The notes under the pieces were generated by a model that saw only the letters and a program-made list of their open reading frames with translations, was not told the DNA's origin and made no database searches. Below are positions 20,899 through 31,631 of a stretch of DNA of 64,000 bases, piece after piece; position 1 is the stretch's first letter; each line of letters opens with the position of its first letter. The position numbers and the translations under genes were made by a program. Origin of the DNA: Lecanosticta acicola. Lineage: Eukaryota > Ascomycota > Dothideomycetes > Mycosphaerellales > Mycosphaerellaceae. The DNA lies in the NCBI GenBank assembly GCA_963674455.1, contig CAVMBE010000030.1, positions 1 to 64,000 on the forward strand, in the 5' to 3' direction.

Positions 20899-23800
20899 AT
20901 GGCGTTCACTCTTGCTCCTTAGTAAGGAAATCGACAGTGTCAGTATCGGGAGAAGGAGCTAATGAGTCGACAGTAACAATGCTATGCGCTTGGGCCAAGG
21001 GTTGGTCATCTAGTACTTGCGCTCAGGAGTCTCCAAACGCTGACTTCTGGCCAGTTTCAACACCTTTACCCAGCAGATATGCGTAGACGATGCGGTCATT
21101 ATCGATCAGACCAGGGCCGAGAATGTACTAACCAATGATGGCACAACCATGCGCATTCTAGTGCAGTCGTCTGGCAAACCCAGTGCTTGGTCTCGGCAGA
21201 AGGAAGTTGTGGCCAATGAAGCTGCTATCGATGATAAGCCAGATGAGCCAAAGAAGATTCAGCCGAGCCAGCCAAAGAAAGCTTTACAAGAGCCAGAGCC
21301 AACGAAGTCTAGCGGAAAGGGCGCCAAAGCTTCCAAGCCGACGAAGTCCGCCAAGGAGGATGAACCGAAGAAAGAAGGAAAAGCCGATGCGGTTGATGAA
21401 AGTCCTAATGAGGAACCTCTTGGAGGCTCTGATGAGCTTGTGGAAGCAGACGACGAAGTTTGTACTCCCATTTATCGATGGAATGATTTAGAGAGATGCT
21501 GACAGGTTTAAGCATACTGACGAGCCCGAAGCGGATGAGCCCAAAGCTGATGCTGCTGAGACGGAGATCGCTACTGGCAAAGCAAAGAAGAGCAAAACCA
21601 CCAAGGCTGACAGTGCTCCCGAGCCTTCTGCGGAAGAGCACATTGCAAGCCCGAAAGCCACCTCCAAGTCATTAGTAGCATCGCGCGGCAAACCAGCTGC
21701 TTCTGCCGTCACAGATGCTGATGAAGCACTCGGTTCTAAGGTGGTGTCAGCAGGGGCGCCCGTCGCGGGAAGTACCAGGACCACTAGGCCTCAATCTTCG
21801 TCAGTCGGCCGAGCCTCTGCTGGGACCCCGTCTGCTCCAGTTTCTCGCTCAAAACAGTCTTCCAAAGAGGGCGATGGCAAAGTCGACTGGGATCAGTACG
21901 CTTCCCAGAGCTCTCAAAAGGTCGACTGGGACCAATACCGAGGTCAAGGTGCTGTTGATTCAGCGGCTCGCCCTCAGCAGCCTGCAAAGGGAGACAACGA
22001 AGCGGTTGACTGGGACCTCTACGCTTCTCAAAGCAGTCAGCAGGTAGATTGGAAGCAGTACCGTGCTCAAGATACAGTGGCAAAGGAGCATAAAGCAGAT
22101 GAAGAGGCTCTTCTGAAGGAAGAACGGGAGAGACTGATGTACGCTCGTGAAGAGCGCAAAGAACGAGAGCGCGAACGCAGAGAAGAGGAACAGCTCCGAA
22201 GGCAAGAAGAGCGCGAGAGAAGGATTGAAGAGCGTCAGATGCTCAAAGAAGTCGAAAAGGAGCGTTGGGAGGAAGAAAAGAGACGCCGAGCAGTGGAGGT
22301 GAAGCAGCGTGAAGAGGACGCCGCGTACAAGCGTCAACGCGAGCAGAAGCGACAAGTTGAGGCGGATGCCAACATCGACGACGCCGCCAATATGAGAGCG
22401 TTGAGCATGGAAGAGATGGCTTCCATGAAGGCAGACTGGGACAAGTCTTTCGAGGAACGCACACAACGGTTCAAGGGCATGCTAGAGAACAAGAAAGAGT
22501 ACGAATTGGACGATTCAGCTCTCGGCGGACCGAGCCAGGTATGCTCAACCTGGATGGAATTTGCAGACGATCACTGACATGACTTCTTAGGTCGTTACCT
22601 ACACCAGCCGCTTCGTCGACAAACTGAGTGACATTACTGAAGACATGAACATCTCCGGTAGCCTTTCAATCAAGGCCGGCAAGTTCGGAGGCTCGGGTAA
22701 GGGCGCGTTCATCGATTCCGACAAGTTCAAGGAAGCGGATCTCAACTTCTACATCAGCGTGAAGGTCATCAACCAGACCATCAACTTCAAGGATGCCCTG
22801 GTCTTCAACAAGCTGCGATCTGTCAACAAAGACAACTTCAATCAAGTCTTCGGAGACGGCTTCATTTCTGGCTTTCAGGAGGGAGGCGAGTTCAATGCGC
22901 TCGTCAGCATGAAGATCCTGAACAAAGCGAAGAAGACAGACATCCAGGCTGCTGCGAAAGTAGCCTTCACTGCAGGGACTGTCGACATCACTGCTCAGGC
23001 CAACGTCAACGTGGCGAAGACGAACATCGAAACCAACACCGAGACAACGATCCAAGTCAGCTGGGCAGGCGGTGGGCACATCAAGCCTCGAGAGCAGCAA
23101 TGGGACATTCCGAGCTTGATGCAAGCAGCCGCTCGTTTCCCCGATCTCGTCGCCAATTGCCCGCAACGTATCTACGCCATCGTCACAAAGTACGACAGCC
23201 TACGCAGCTTCCTCGAGGAGAAGCCGGCGGGTTATACGAAGCTGCAGTACGAGAATGCGCAGATCTATACCAACGCCATGATGGACTCATACATGTCGTA
23301 CAAGACTTTGTACACGAAGCTCGGCTCTCAGATCTTCGACGTGCAGAACAAGACCAAGACGATTCAAGCTTGGAAAAACAAGAATGCACCGACTGACGCT
23401 GAGAAAGCTGATGGAGACAACGAACCCGCGGCTGATGACGATGGGAAGGCTGACGAGAGCACTGGAGGGGTCTCGAAACAAGGTGACGGCAATTCCAAGC
23501 CACCTTTATTCGACACTGGCCGCTTCGCTGCGACGGTAGCGGGCTTGGGCCAGGCCAAGAAGGCAATACGCAAACAGATGGCACTGATTGTCAACGAGGT
23601 CGATTCGATCGAGCAGGATCCGAAGCTGGCCACCGACGACAACCACTACGAGCCATTCCAGGATCCGGTCTCTTTCGAGGAGAGACTTCCCGTCGTGGAG
23701 TCTCCCGAGAAGCCCAAGACGACACTGCCGCTCGACGGTAAACTCATCGTAGCGAAGACGCAGACGGAGGAAGAGGCACAAGCCGAATCCGCCGAAAAGG

Positions 23801-24927
23801 CAGAGCTGATTACAGACCGAGCCGCGCTCTCAATGGACGAACAGTCTGCTATTGACAAGTTCCTCGCCGATCGACCGCATCTCGGACGAAACCTGCAACT
23901 GTCGCCACCGATTGGCTCGGAGACGAAAGGAGGTGCATTCAGCAATCTGGAGTTCTTGCAGCCTGCCTGGAAGCTGCTGGCGGTCAAGGTCGAGATCCAC
24001 GACGGAGCCGTCTCCTGCCTCTGGCTGCACTACGACAACGGCCTCATCCTCACCCGAGGCACAGCCAAGGGTGGTCGCATCGTCGAAATGTCGGGCTTGA
24101 AGACCGGCGAGCGGATCATATCCGCCTCGATCCAAATCGGCAAGGGACCAGAGAACTCCTCCGTGCACCGCATCATCGCTCTCCAACTGCACACCAACCG
24201 TGGACGCAACTTCATCGGCCAAGCCGACGTGTGCTCGGTCGAGGACAAGGCCCATCTGCGCGACGGCACGAAGTACACCGACGTGCAGACCCGCTTCTTC
24301 GACGTCCCCCTCAAGTACGGCACCCTCAAGGGCTTCTACGGCCGCACCGACGACACCGCCATCTGGCGATTGGGCCTCATCTGGGGCGATCTGGGCCGCG
24401 ACGAAGGCTTCGACGGGTTCACGGAGAACACGACCACGACCGCGGAATCCCTCGACCCCATCACGGAAGCCAAGATGCTGACCGTCCAGTCGCAGGAGAA
24501 GGTCAAGACTCTCACCGCGGAAAACCATACCCTGCGCAGCGAAAAGGAACAGTTGAATTCCACGCTGCAGAGCAAGCGGAACGAATTGTACGAAGAAGTC
24601 TCGAAACTCAACGAACGAGCACGACAACGCATTGCGGAGGTGACACCGGCGTGGGGCAATCGATCCGCCGCCTTCAAGCGTGGGAGAGTAGAGGTACATT
24701 TCGTCGTGTACGGAGGCAGAATCATCTTGGACGACGCGGTGGCGAATCGGATCCTTGACGCCATGGAGAGGAATACACAGTTCTTGGTGAATGACGAAAC
24801 GCTGGGGGGAGATCCGTGGCACGGGAACAGGAAAGCGATGGATGTTGTTTATCGGTATGATGGGAAGGGGGAGATGAGATGTAGTGTGGGGAAGCAGGAC
24901 GAATACGTGAGCTTTGATCAGCTTTGA
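20899..24927 (+). CDS. Large multidomain MACPF-like protein with coiled coil, jacalin-like region and GDPW tail
   Basis: Model: exons 20899-20921, 20974-21000, 21055-21457, 21513-22538, 22591-24927; 1271 residues. Exons 1 and 2 are tiny but give MAFTLAPYNNAMRLGQGFNTF, which flows into the third exon. Intron 3 (GTTTGT...TTTAAG) is the weakest junction. Order: N-terminal conserved block (1-65, NAMRLGQGFN, DGTTMRILVQ); Lys/Glu/Ala-rich linker; four VDW[DK]-[QL]-Y units at about 275, 288, 316 and 329; a charged coiled coil (342-435); MACPF-like domain (about 495-680) with VFGDGFISGFQEGG at about 579; a jacalin-like lectin region (about 950-1097) ending LKGFYGRTDDTAIWRLGLIWG; a second coiled coil (about 1120-1165); and a tail with GGDPWHGNRK. 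No signal peptide. The MACPF and jacalin assignments come from motif pattern alone. Function unknown; a membrane-active or recognition role is inferred. Confidence 0.72.
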
Positions 24928-25300
24928 ATGAATACCTGAGTGGATAGCTGTCGCTATGTGCAGTGTAGTACTGTCTTCCATTGTCGAGCGCGCAGAGTTC
25001 TCTCACCCCTCGATTCACTTGACCATTCCCATTGGAATGTGCGCAGCTTTCCATCCTCTCTCATGCTCCATTCGTCATGTGCTGTCTCGTCCTTCCCACA
25101 CTGTCATGCCTCGTGCTGGGCAGCTATCGCGCCGTGTCTCCTTCCTCATCCTCCTCAACACAACCGACATTGCTTTCAGAATCCCCCCTCCTCTTCCTCT
25201 CCTCTGTCCGAGCAGCGCTTCTCGGTCTCTCGAATCCAAAACTCTCCACTGCAGCAGCCTCTCGATCCCATCTCCTTTCCACAAATCCCACGTTTTCAGT
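24928..25300. other. Convergent 3' region
   Basis: The MACPF/jacalin gene and the unknown minus-strand gene end toward each other here. No separate feature seen. Confidence 0.5.
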
Positions 25301-26491
25301 TCAGTGGAAGAACCACTGCTGCTGCTCGCCGTAATTTCGCGGCCTACAGACGAAATCCTTGGCAATCTCATCGACGTCGGCGAGGGTGAGACCGCGTTTG
25401 TTGCCATCATCCTCCTCCCCCGCCGCCAGCCCGTCGGTCAGGATGTTGTCGACGTTGCGCTGCGCGAAGGCTTCGAGGAGGTTGTGCGAGCCGTACAGGG
25501 AGTCTTCTACGAGGTATCCAGTCACGCCCAACGGATAGGAGCGCTGCTGCTGCTCGTCAGGAGGGGAGGAGCAGGTGAGATTCAAGACGCAGAGCGTGCG
25601 GAAGGGCGTGCCGATGTGCAGGCGGATCTTGCGCATCTCCGCGCGCTGCAGGAGGCGCTGGACGCGCGCGCGCTGGGGTGGGCTGAGGCAGATCTTGCCG
25701 CAGTCCTGCGCGCGGGAGGCGGTTTGGAAGAAGCGTTTCGTGTAGCGGTCGTAGTTGGTCCAGATTGCCATGGTGATGGTGGCGTGGGTGAGGTAGGCCT
25801 GGGCGATCTCCGCGGCGAGCTGGGGGTATTGGCGGCACTCGGGGGGTTGGGCCAAGTCCTGGAGGTCGATGATACGGTCGGCGTAGAGGTGTGCGTAGAA
25901 TTGCTGGCGCTGGGCGGGGGGTAATTTGGGGAGGAGGTGCTCGTCGGTGGCGTCTGTGATCTCGGGCTGGACGAGGATTCCCTCGTCGGCGACTTCGTTC
26001 TCCTTCTCTTTCTCCTTCTCCTCCTGCTTCTGCTTCTGCTTCTGCTTCTCAGGAGATGCGGATTGCTTGAGGCCTTTGGAGGCGGCGAGTGCTTTTCCGA
26101 GTTTGGCGATTGGGGAGGAGCTGGCCGGCGCTTCATCTTGCTGTGTGTCCTGGTTGGTGTTGATGTGCTTCTCGAAGGAGGTGAGTGGCGAGTCCTCGAT
26201 AGTGTCCTCGTAGAGTTCCCTGCCGTCCATCATTCCGTCCGAGGAGGAGTCGGTGGCGGGAAGCTGCGGCGATGAAGGCGAAGGGAGATGATCGGGGCCT
26301 GCCATGTCTTCATCGGAGTCGGTGAAGTTCTGGTTGCTGAAGTATTCGTCGTCGATGCGCGGGGGGAGAGCGCCGCCGGGTATGGTGGAAGAGTTGGCCG
26401 ATGAGGAAGAGTCTGATGAGGGAGACGCGCGCTTGGTGGGTCGTGGTGCAGCAGCGGCGTCGCTGGCGAGTTCGCGCTTGAGGCTCGACAT
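25301..26491 (-). CDS. Conserved-looking protein of unknown function, 396 residues
   Basis: Single exon; the start MSSLKRELASDAAAA at 26491 is preferred to the non-conserved upstream in-frame extension. The first half is disordered: Ser/Pro-rich with a KRASPSSDSSSS patch, acidic residues, and a Lys/Gln/Glu run (KQKQKQEEKEKEKEN). The second half (about 215-396) looks folded: QFYAHLYADRIIDLQDL, AYLTHATITMAIWTNYDRYTK, MRKIRLHIGTPFRTLCVL, GVTGYLVEDSLYGSHNLLEAF, and a closing RPRNYGEQQQWFFH. There is no signal peptide or membrane helix; the KR-rich patch could be a nuclear signal. I do not recognise the family. It is read head-to-head with Ssr4. Confidence 0.75.
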   Translation of the reverse strand: MSSLKRELASDAAAAPRPTKRASPSSDSSSSANSSTIPGGALPPRIDDEYFSNQNFTDSDEDMAGPDHLPSPSSPQLPATDSSSDGMMDGRELYEDTIEDSPLTSFEKHINTNQDTQQDEAPASSSPIAKLGKALAASKGLKQSASPEKQKQKQKQEEKEKEKENEVADEGILVQPEITDATDEHLLPKLPPAQRQQFYAHLYADRIIDLQDLAQPPECRQYPQLAAEIAQAYLTHATITMAIWTNYDRYTKRFFQTASRAQDCGKICLSPPQRARVQRLLQRAEMRKIRLHIGTPFRTLCVLNLTCSSPPDEQQQRSYPLGVTGYLVEDSLYGSHNLLEAFAQRNVDNILTDGLAAGEEDDGNKRGLTLADVDEIAKDFVCRPRNYGEQQQWFFH

Positions 26492-27466
26492 GATTATCGG
26501 GACCGGCGGCGTGTTTGCTGATGCAGTGTGTTGCGGCGTTCCGTTTGCTTGCGATGTGGACGGATATCTGCAGATGGAAGTTTTACATGCTGTCTTATCC
26601 AGAGTGTTGGCTTGGGCCTTTGGATGATTCACGTGCTATTGTCCTCAGCGGTGGAGTCACATGTCGTCCGTTGAGCTGCAAAACACACCTTCCCTCCTCA
26701 TCAAGCGCGCAGAAGCAGCATAGCAGCACTCTCACTTACCCCGACTGCCTCTTGACGGCGCAACCATGGTATGTAGGCGGTAGATGGTGTGCGTGGAAGA
26801 CGCTCTCTTCTCCAAGCCCTCGCTCTCGGCAAGCAGATTGATGAAAAGAAGTCGCGACTCACGAAAAGCGCGTCGAAGGGTGTCAAAAATTCCTTGCCGA
26901 TCCGTAGACCAACAAGAGCAGTCATGTTGATAGTTTTCAACTAGCAAAAACGCAATCTCGGACGAATCCTCACTGATATGCGTAATGCCCGTGCTGTACG
27001 ATCGTTAGCATCTTGTTGTGGTGGAGGGCAGGGGCAGGATTCTTCACTTACCACATGGATGGGGAAAGAAGAAAAAAGAGGAAGAGGAATGGAACGCGAA
27101 GTTTTGTGCTTGCGCGGCGCACTGACTCATTGCGGGTGAGGCCGCAGTCGGCAGCTCCCGTACGTCACGTGATTTTGCTGCCTCAGGCTATCCAGAATCT
27201 GAACGTCGTCTTCTGCAGCATATTTGGGACTCCCATCGGACGTGTCGAGACGCTGTGATTGCAATAGATTCTCATTGGTAGAATTTGCAAGAGGGCGAGC
27301 GAGAAGGAAATATCTTTGGCGAGCCTGCTAACCCTAAAGCACGGGCTTTCGGCCCTCCGCACAACTCTGGCTTCACGCGTTCCCGTTCACGTTCACATGC
27401 AAACAATCTGAGCCCGAGCTAAGCCATTTCATTGCAATAACCAGCCCGAGTCGCGTCTCTTGCACG
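26492..27466. promoter_or_regulatory. Divergent intergenic region upstream of the unknown gene and Ssr4
   Basis: Nearly 1 kb between two divergent start codons. Short minus-strand frames around 26700-26950 with donor-like GTGAGT sites exist but do not join into a recognisable protein. No TATA box near Ssr4. Confidence 0.4.
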
Positions 27467-29678
27467 ATGCAGAATCCGTATGTCCGGACTCCACTCCAGA
27501 CCACATTGTTCTCCCACACTGACCCAACATGCCAGATCGCAAGGAGTCGCGCCCCAGCTGCTACCACACGTCCACTTGACCTCCCTCCACCGATTTCCCC
27601 AAAACGCGTCGCTCGGCATCGAGCAGGTATACCGATACCTTTGCGATGCCCCAACGATCGTCAAACAGGTTGCGCCGATGACATGGCAGTATGTTCAGGC
27701 ACCGCAAGATGGGACAATCTGGCTGGAGTGGATTGCGCAAGAGAGGAACGACCAGATGTACCCTTCTGATGGCTATATCTGGGGCGACCCCGAGCAGAGC
27801 TTTCAACAAAACTTCAACGGGTACACAATCGAGATCAGGGTGCATCGAATCGGTTACAGACCTGGCCATGATCAGATGGCTTCGCATGCGCGCACGCGCT
27901 ATCATTTCCTCCACAAGAGTCCCAACGTCAATGCACCCCCGCCGGACACGAGTCTCTGGCTGGTGCATTATCACCAGGCAGATCAGGTCGTTCCCGCTCA
28001 GACATTGCCCGTGGCAAGGGAAATGCAGCAGATCATAGCTCAACGGAGATGGTTGGAGAGCCAGGGACGTCTGGACCGCCGTGACTTCATGTTGCACGAT
28101 CGCGAGCACTGGCCTACGCTTAACATTCCAGGTCACCCGCAGCAGCAGAGCCAATATGGTGCAGTGGCTATGCAGAACAGATACCCTCAGCAGGCCTACC
28201 CACAGCAAGCAGGGCAGCCTCCTTCGAAAAAAGCGCGTACTTCGGGTCCTGGGATTCCGCCTAGTTCTAGCGACGGCCAGCCCGAGACGACGATTGAGAT
28301 GGAGGAGGACACTGCCCTCGGCGACTTCTTCGACCATCTCACTCCACGCGACATCAGCTTGGCGAGATACACACAACATCATCGCTGGATGGAAGAGGTC
28401 TTCTCATCGCCCTATGCCACCAGCCAGATCGTGCCTCCTGATCTTGGCCTGGGTCTCATGGGCGAGCTGAAGGGTCTAACTGATGGCATTCTCGAACCGC
28501 CATCACTGGACTTTAGGGATCAGTCGCAGGATCTCGCCAAACCTCAGAAGGCGAAAGAAGCAGAGCCATTCACCAACCTTAAGAAAGAGCAAGTCGAGGA
28601 GTTTGGTAAGCGCGTGCAAAAGCATCTGGAGGAGGGACAGGCAGAGATTGAGCGCATGAAGGCTGAGCACGCGGCCAAGATGCAAGATTGGAAGAAGGTC
28701 AAGACCCTCATGCAAGCGGAGAAACGGCTAAGGTACGCCACTTGGGAAGCAGCTGAAGGGGACGCGACAGTATTCCGACTGGAAGAGCCTGTCACAAACG
28801 GCACCGATGAGGGCGCGAACAAGGAGAACATGGATGATGTGGTCAAGGACGTGGAAGGCCTCCTCAAAGTCAAGATCGATTCGCATTCCGATGCTACAAG
28901 GATTGCGAGAGGTGGCTTAAGAGATCGTAAGGCAGCAGCACTTGACTACGACCAGCAAGCCAACCAGGAAGACGTCACAATGGCCAATGGCCAACAGCAT
29001 TCCACCTCGACCTCGACACCAAACGGAGCAACAGAGCCTACAACGTACCACGAGGACCCGACTGCAGTGTCACAGACCGTTGGCGAGTCGTCAAAACTAT
29101 CGCAACCCCCAGCAACATTAGATCACAACACGCCAGGGATTAATGAACAGGACCGCACGCAAGGACGTGACAACTCCGCTGGTGAAGCCCTGGAAGATAT
29201 GCCCGGTATAGAGATGATGGACATGGACATGGACATGGGCAACGCAGATATCAACTTTGGTGAAACGAACACGCCGGATCTTGGGGATGGCGCTGCAGCA
29301 CCGCCACCTGCTGAAAGCCAACCGCAAGGTAACATTATTTAAACTGCCAAAGTTCAAGCTCGATGCTGATCTTCTCCAGCTCCCGGAGCGACAGGATCGT
29401 CCGTTCCCCTATCGGCGCCTCCAGAGTCAACAGACCCGCCTGCGCCACCAACACAGCCCGCGCAAGAAGCTACTGCAGCCGCCGAGAGCGGACTCGGCGA
29501 CGGCACCGGCGACAACATGTTCAATGACGATCCATTTGACGGCTTGACAAACATTGACAACGGCGACACCTTGATCGATTTCGATGGCGGCGGCATGGGC
29601 ATGGATGACAGTGCCTTTGGTGACGCACTGCACGGTATGGACGATGGTCAAGAAGGCGAGGGCGCGGGCGGCTCATAG
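27467..29678 (+). CDS. ssr4: SWI/SNF and RSC chromatin-remodelling subunit Ssr4
   Basis: Exons 27467-27477 (only 11 nt), 27536-29328 and 29380-29678; 700 residues. The short first exon gives MQNP, and splicing to 27536 (58-bp intron, GTATGT, CACTGAC branch, CCAG) yields SQGVAPQLLPHVHLTSLHRFP; the alternative in-frame start at 27480 keeps intron sequence and is less likely. The SSR4 N-terminal domain spans roughly 15-190, with LTSLHRFPQNASL, TWQYVQAPQDGTIWLEW and SDGYIWGDPEQSF. The rest is disordered, with a Lys/Glu coiled coil (FGKRVQKHLEEGQAEIERMK), an MDMDMDMGN run and an acidic Gly/Asp tail ending EGAGGS. Known: a fungal-specific component of SWI/SNF and RSC in fission yeast, nuclear. Confidence 0.9.
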
Positions 29679-30811
29679 TAGAGGCGCTCGCAGCATTCGA
29701 GACACAGACTTGAATAGAGAGACCTTGCGCGGGCCTGAAGGATATGCAAAAAAGTGTATCAGTATTGCCATCTGATATCTTCCCGGTCTGATCTCCTTCT
29801 CAACGCGCATGGAGCTTGGCTTTTTTTTGGAATGTGCTACTCACTCACTCACTAGTAACAGGGTGGGTCATCGCTAGATGAAATGACAACCTGCTATACC
29901 ATTCTGTCGACCACTGCGGCCTTTGCAGTACGTTTTACGACACCTGCACCCTCGGCGGTGAGTGGACGCCACAAAACCGGGACACCCCAGGCTTCGCAAG
30001 ACTGGTGAAAGCAAAGCTGGAAGACGAAGGGGGAGGGAACAAGTAGTAGGTACCTACCTTTTTGAACAAAATTGAACTTCTTGCCCAACTCCTCTAGAGG
30101 CTCTCATGCCTTACCTACCCCTCTCTCAACATGCTACCCATTTCGCGGTTGGGAGACTGCTATCCTCACCACCACCACCTTTCCACCGGCCGGGAATAGC
30201 AACTGCGCGACGGCGGGAGGGGTCGGCGCAGTCGGGTCGGTAGCGGAGTAGATCACGCCTGGTGACATTCTGGCCGCTCTGTGTCGAAAACGCAACGGGG
30301 GATAAAACGAATTGCCCATCGTCTCAGTAGAAAGAGACCTCGAGACGTCGAGCTCGACTTTTCCGGACGGGCTAAGGGGGAGGGAGATGCATCATGCCAT
30401 GCCGTGGGTGGGTGGGTCGGGATCGTGAATGCTGTTCCTCGGAGCCTTTGGAGCGGGTTTGAGGGAAGGGGTGATATATGGGTTGTTGTTGTTCTTTCAA
30501 AAGGTCGGGCAGGGGATGTGGTGTGGAGGTGCCTGAGCTCAGCATGCTCGCTTCTGTTTGAGGCGATGCGGTCGGTGTCTGGAAAGTGAAAGGAAAGGGA
30601 AGGGAGAGTCTCGATTTGAAGAATCTCGTTGACTGACTGAGTGAGTGAGACTTTTGTTGGGGATTGGGAGTAGTAGGTAGCTTTTGTTCTGAGACTTTTC
30701 TGATCTCACTTATAGAAGAGAGCTACCAGATAGACGGACTAGGACAAAGAGCTCTAGATCTCTCTGATGTAGCGATCTCGAGACATTACGATCTCTGCGA
30801 CTCGCTGCAAG

Positions 30812-30850
<39 letters not shown>

Positions 30851-30916
30851 CACCCAATACGACGTCCAACTCAACTGTCCAATTCCCAGAACACCATCTT
30901 CTCAGGTTATCAGACC
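29679..30916. other. Intergenic, with a TA microsatellite
   Basis: Downstream of Ssr4. Nothing gene-like; a (TA)n array near 30814-30844 and scattered TTACCTAC motifs near 30050 and 30110. Confidence 0.45.
30814..30844. repeat. (TA)n microsatellite
   Basis: About fifteen TA dinucleotides, about 70 bp upstream of the 95-codon candidate gene. Confidence 0.95.
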
Positions 30917-31427
30917 ATGCCTCCTGCAACGAAACCCCAACAACGTCCCGTCGAGGAAAACGGCCATCTGGCCGAACAGCCCAACAGTAACAACCGCGAA
31001 GAAGAAATCCCACTCCGACTCCACGCAGCAACAACCCTCCTGCTGTCCCTACCTCCTCTTGAGATCAGTCAGCTGCTGGTCCTCCTCCCCCACCCATCAT
31101 CATCGCCTTCTACCTCCTCCTCCTCCTCCTGTTCACGGCAACATATTCATTCCCATTCGCTGCCGACCTGATACCGAGTTTGTGTCTTGTTTACAGGGAT
31201 CGATCTCGTGTTCAAAATCACAGGTAGGTAGGATTGATTCATTCATTCATTCTGATCCCAAGGGGGAGGGGGAGGAGGAGAAGAGAGATTTCTGGGACTG
31301 ATGAGATGATTTTCTAGGGTTTTACTCGTTGGTAGAGGGGAGTATTGGGTATGATGAGCAAGGAAGAAGAAGAAGAGGAGGAGGATGGTGGTGGAAATTC
31401 TCATCTACAGGCTGTCCACGCTGTTGA
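30917..31427 (+). CDS. Possible small gene, 95 codons, three exons, unknown
   Basis: ATG 30917 starts MPPATKPQQRPVEENGHL and runs through an acidic/polar N-terminus to TTLLLSLPPLEI. Splicing 30917-31067, 31197-31223 and 31318-31427 keeps frame: the acceptors are TTGTTTACAG and GATTTTCTAG, the donors GTCAGC and GTAGGT. The spliced middle reads RIDLVFKITGFYSLVEG, then a charged run and WWWKF before the stop. Without splicing, the first exon would end at 31171 in a Ser-rich frame. The signals are good but I know no such family, so it stays tentative. It lies head-away from the cysteine-rich membrane gene downstream. Confidence 0.3.
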
Positions 31428-31631
31428 GATGGATGGAAGGAGAACGGATTGCTTCTACATAGTGGCTTGAAGGTCGTTTCGAGACTTTTCATGTAGTTCA
31501 AAATCCATCCGGTGGAGAAGAGAGATACATTGGAAGCGAGGATTTCTCAAACCTTTTGATTCCCCAGCTCCTGAACTCCAAGATCCAAAAAAAAAAAAAA
31601 AAAGTCGTGAAAAGCTTGTTGAACTCAAACG

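Noticed and set aside
23830..24981. 383-codon ORF antisense to the MACPF/jacalin gene
   Set aside because: Mirror of a GC-biased coding strand; no motif, and the sense frame has clear domains.
26701..27060. Minus-strand frames with donor-like GTGAGT sites between the unknown gene and Ssr4
   Set aside because: I could not join them in phase into a recognisable protein.
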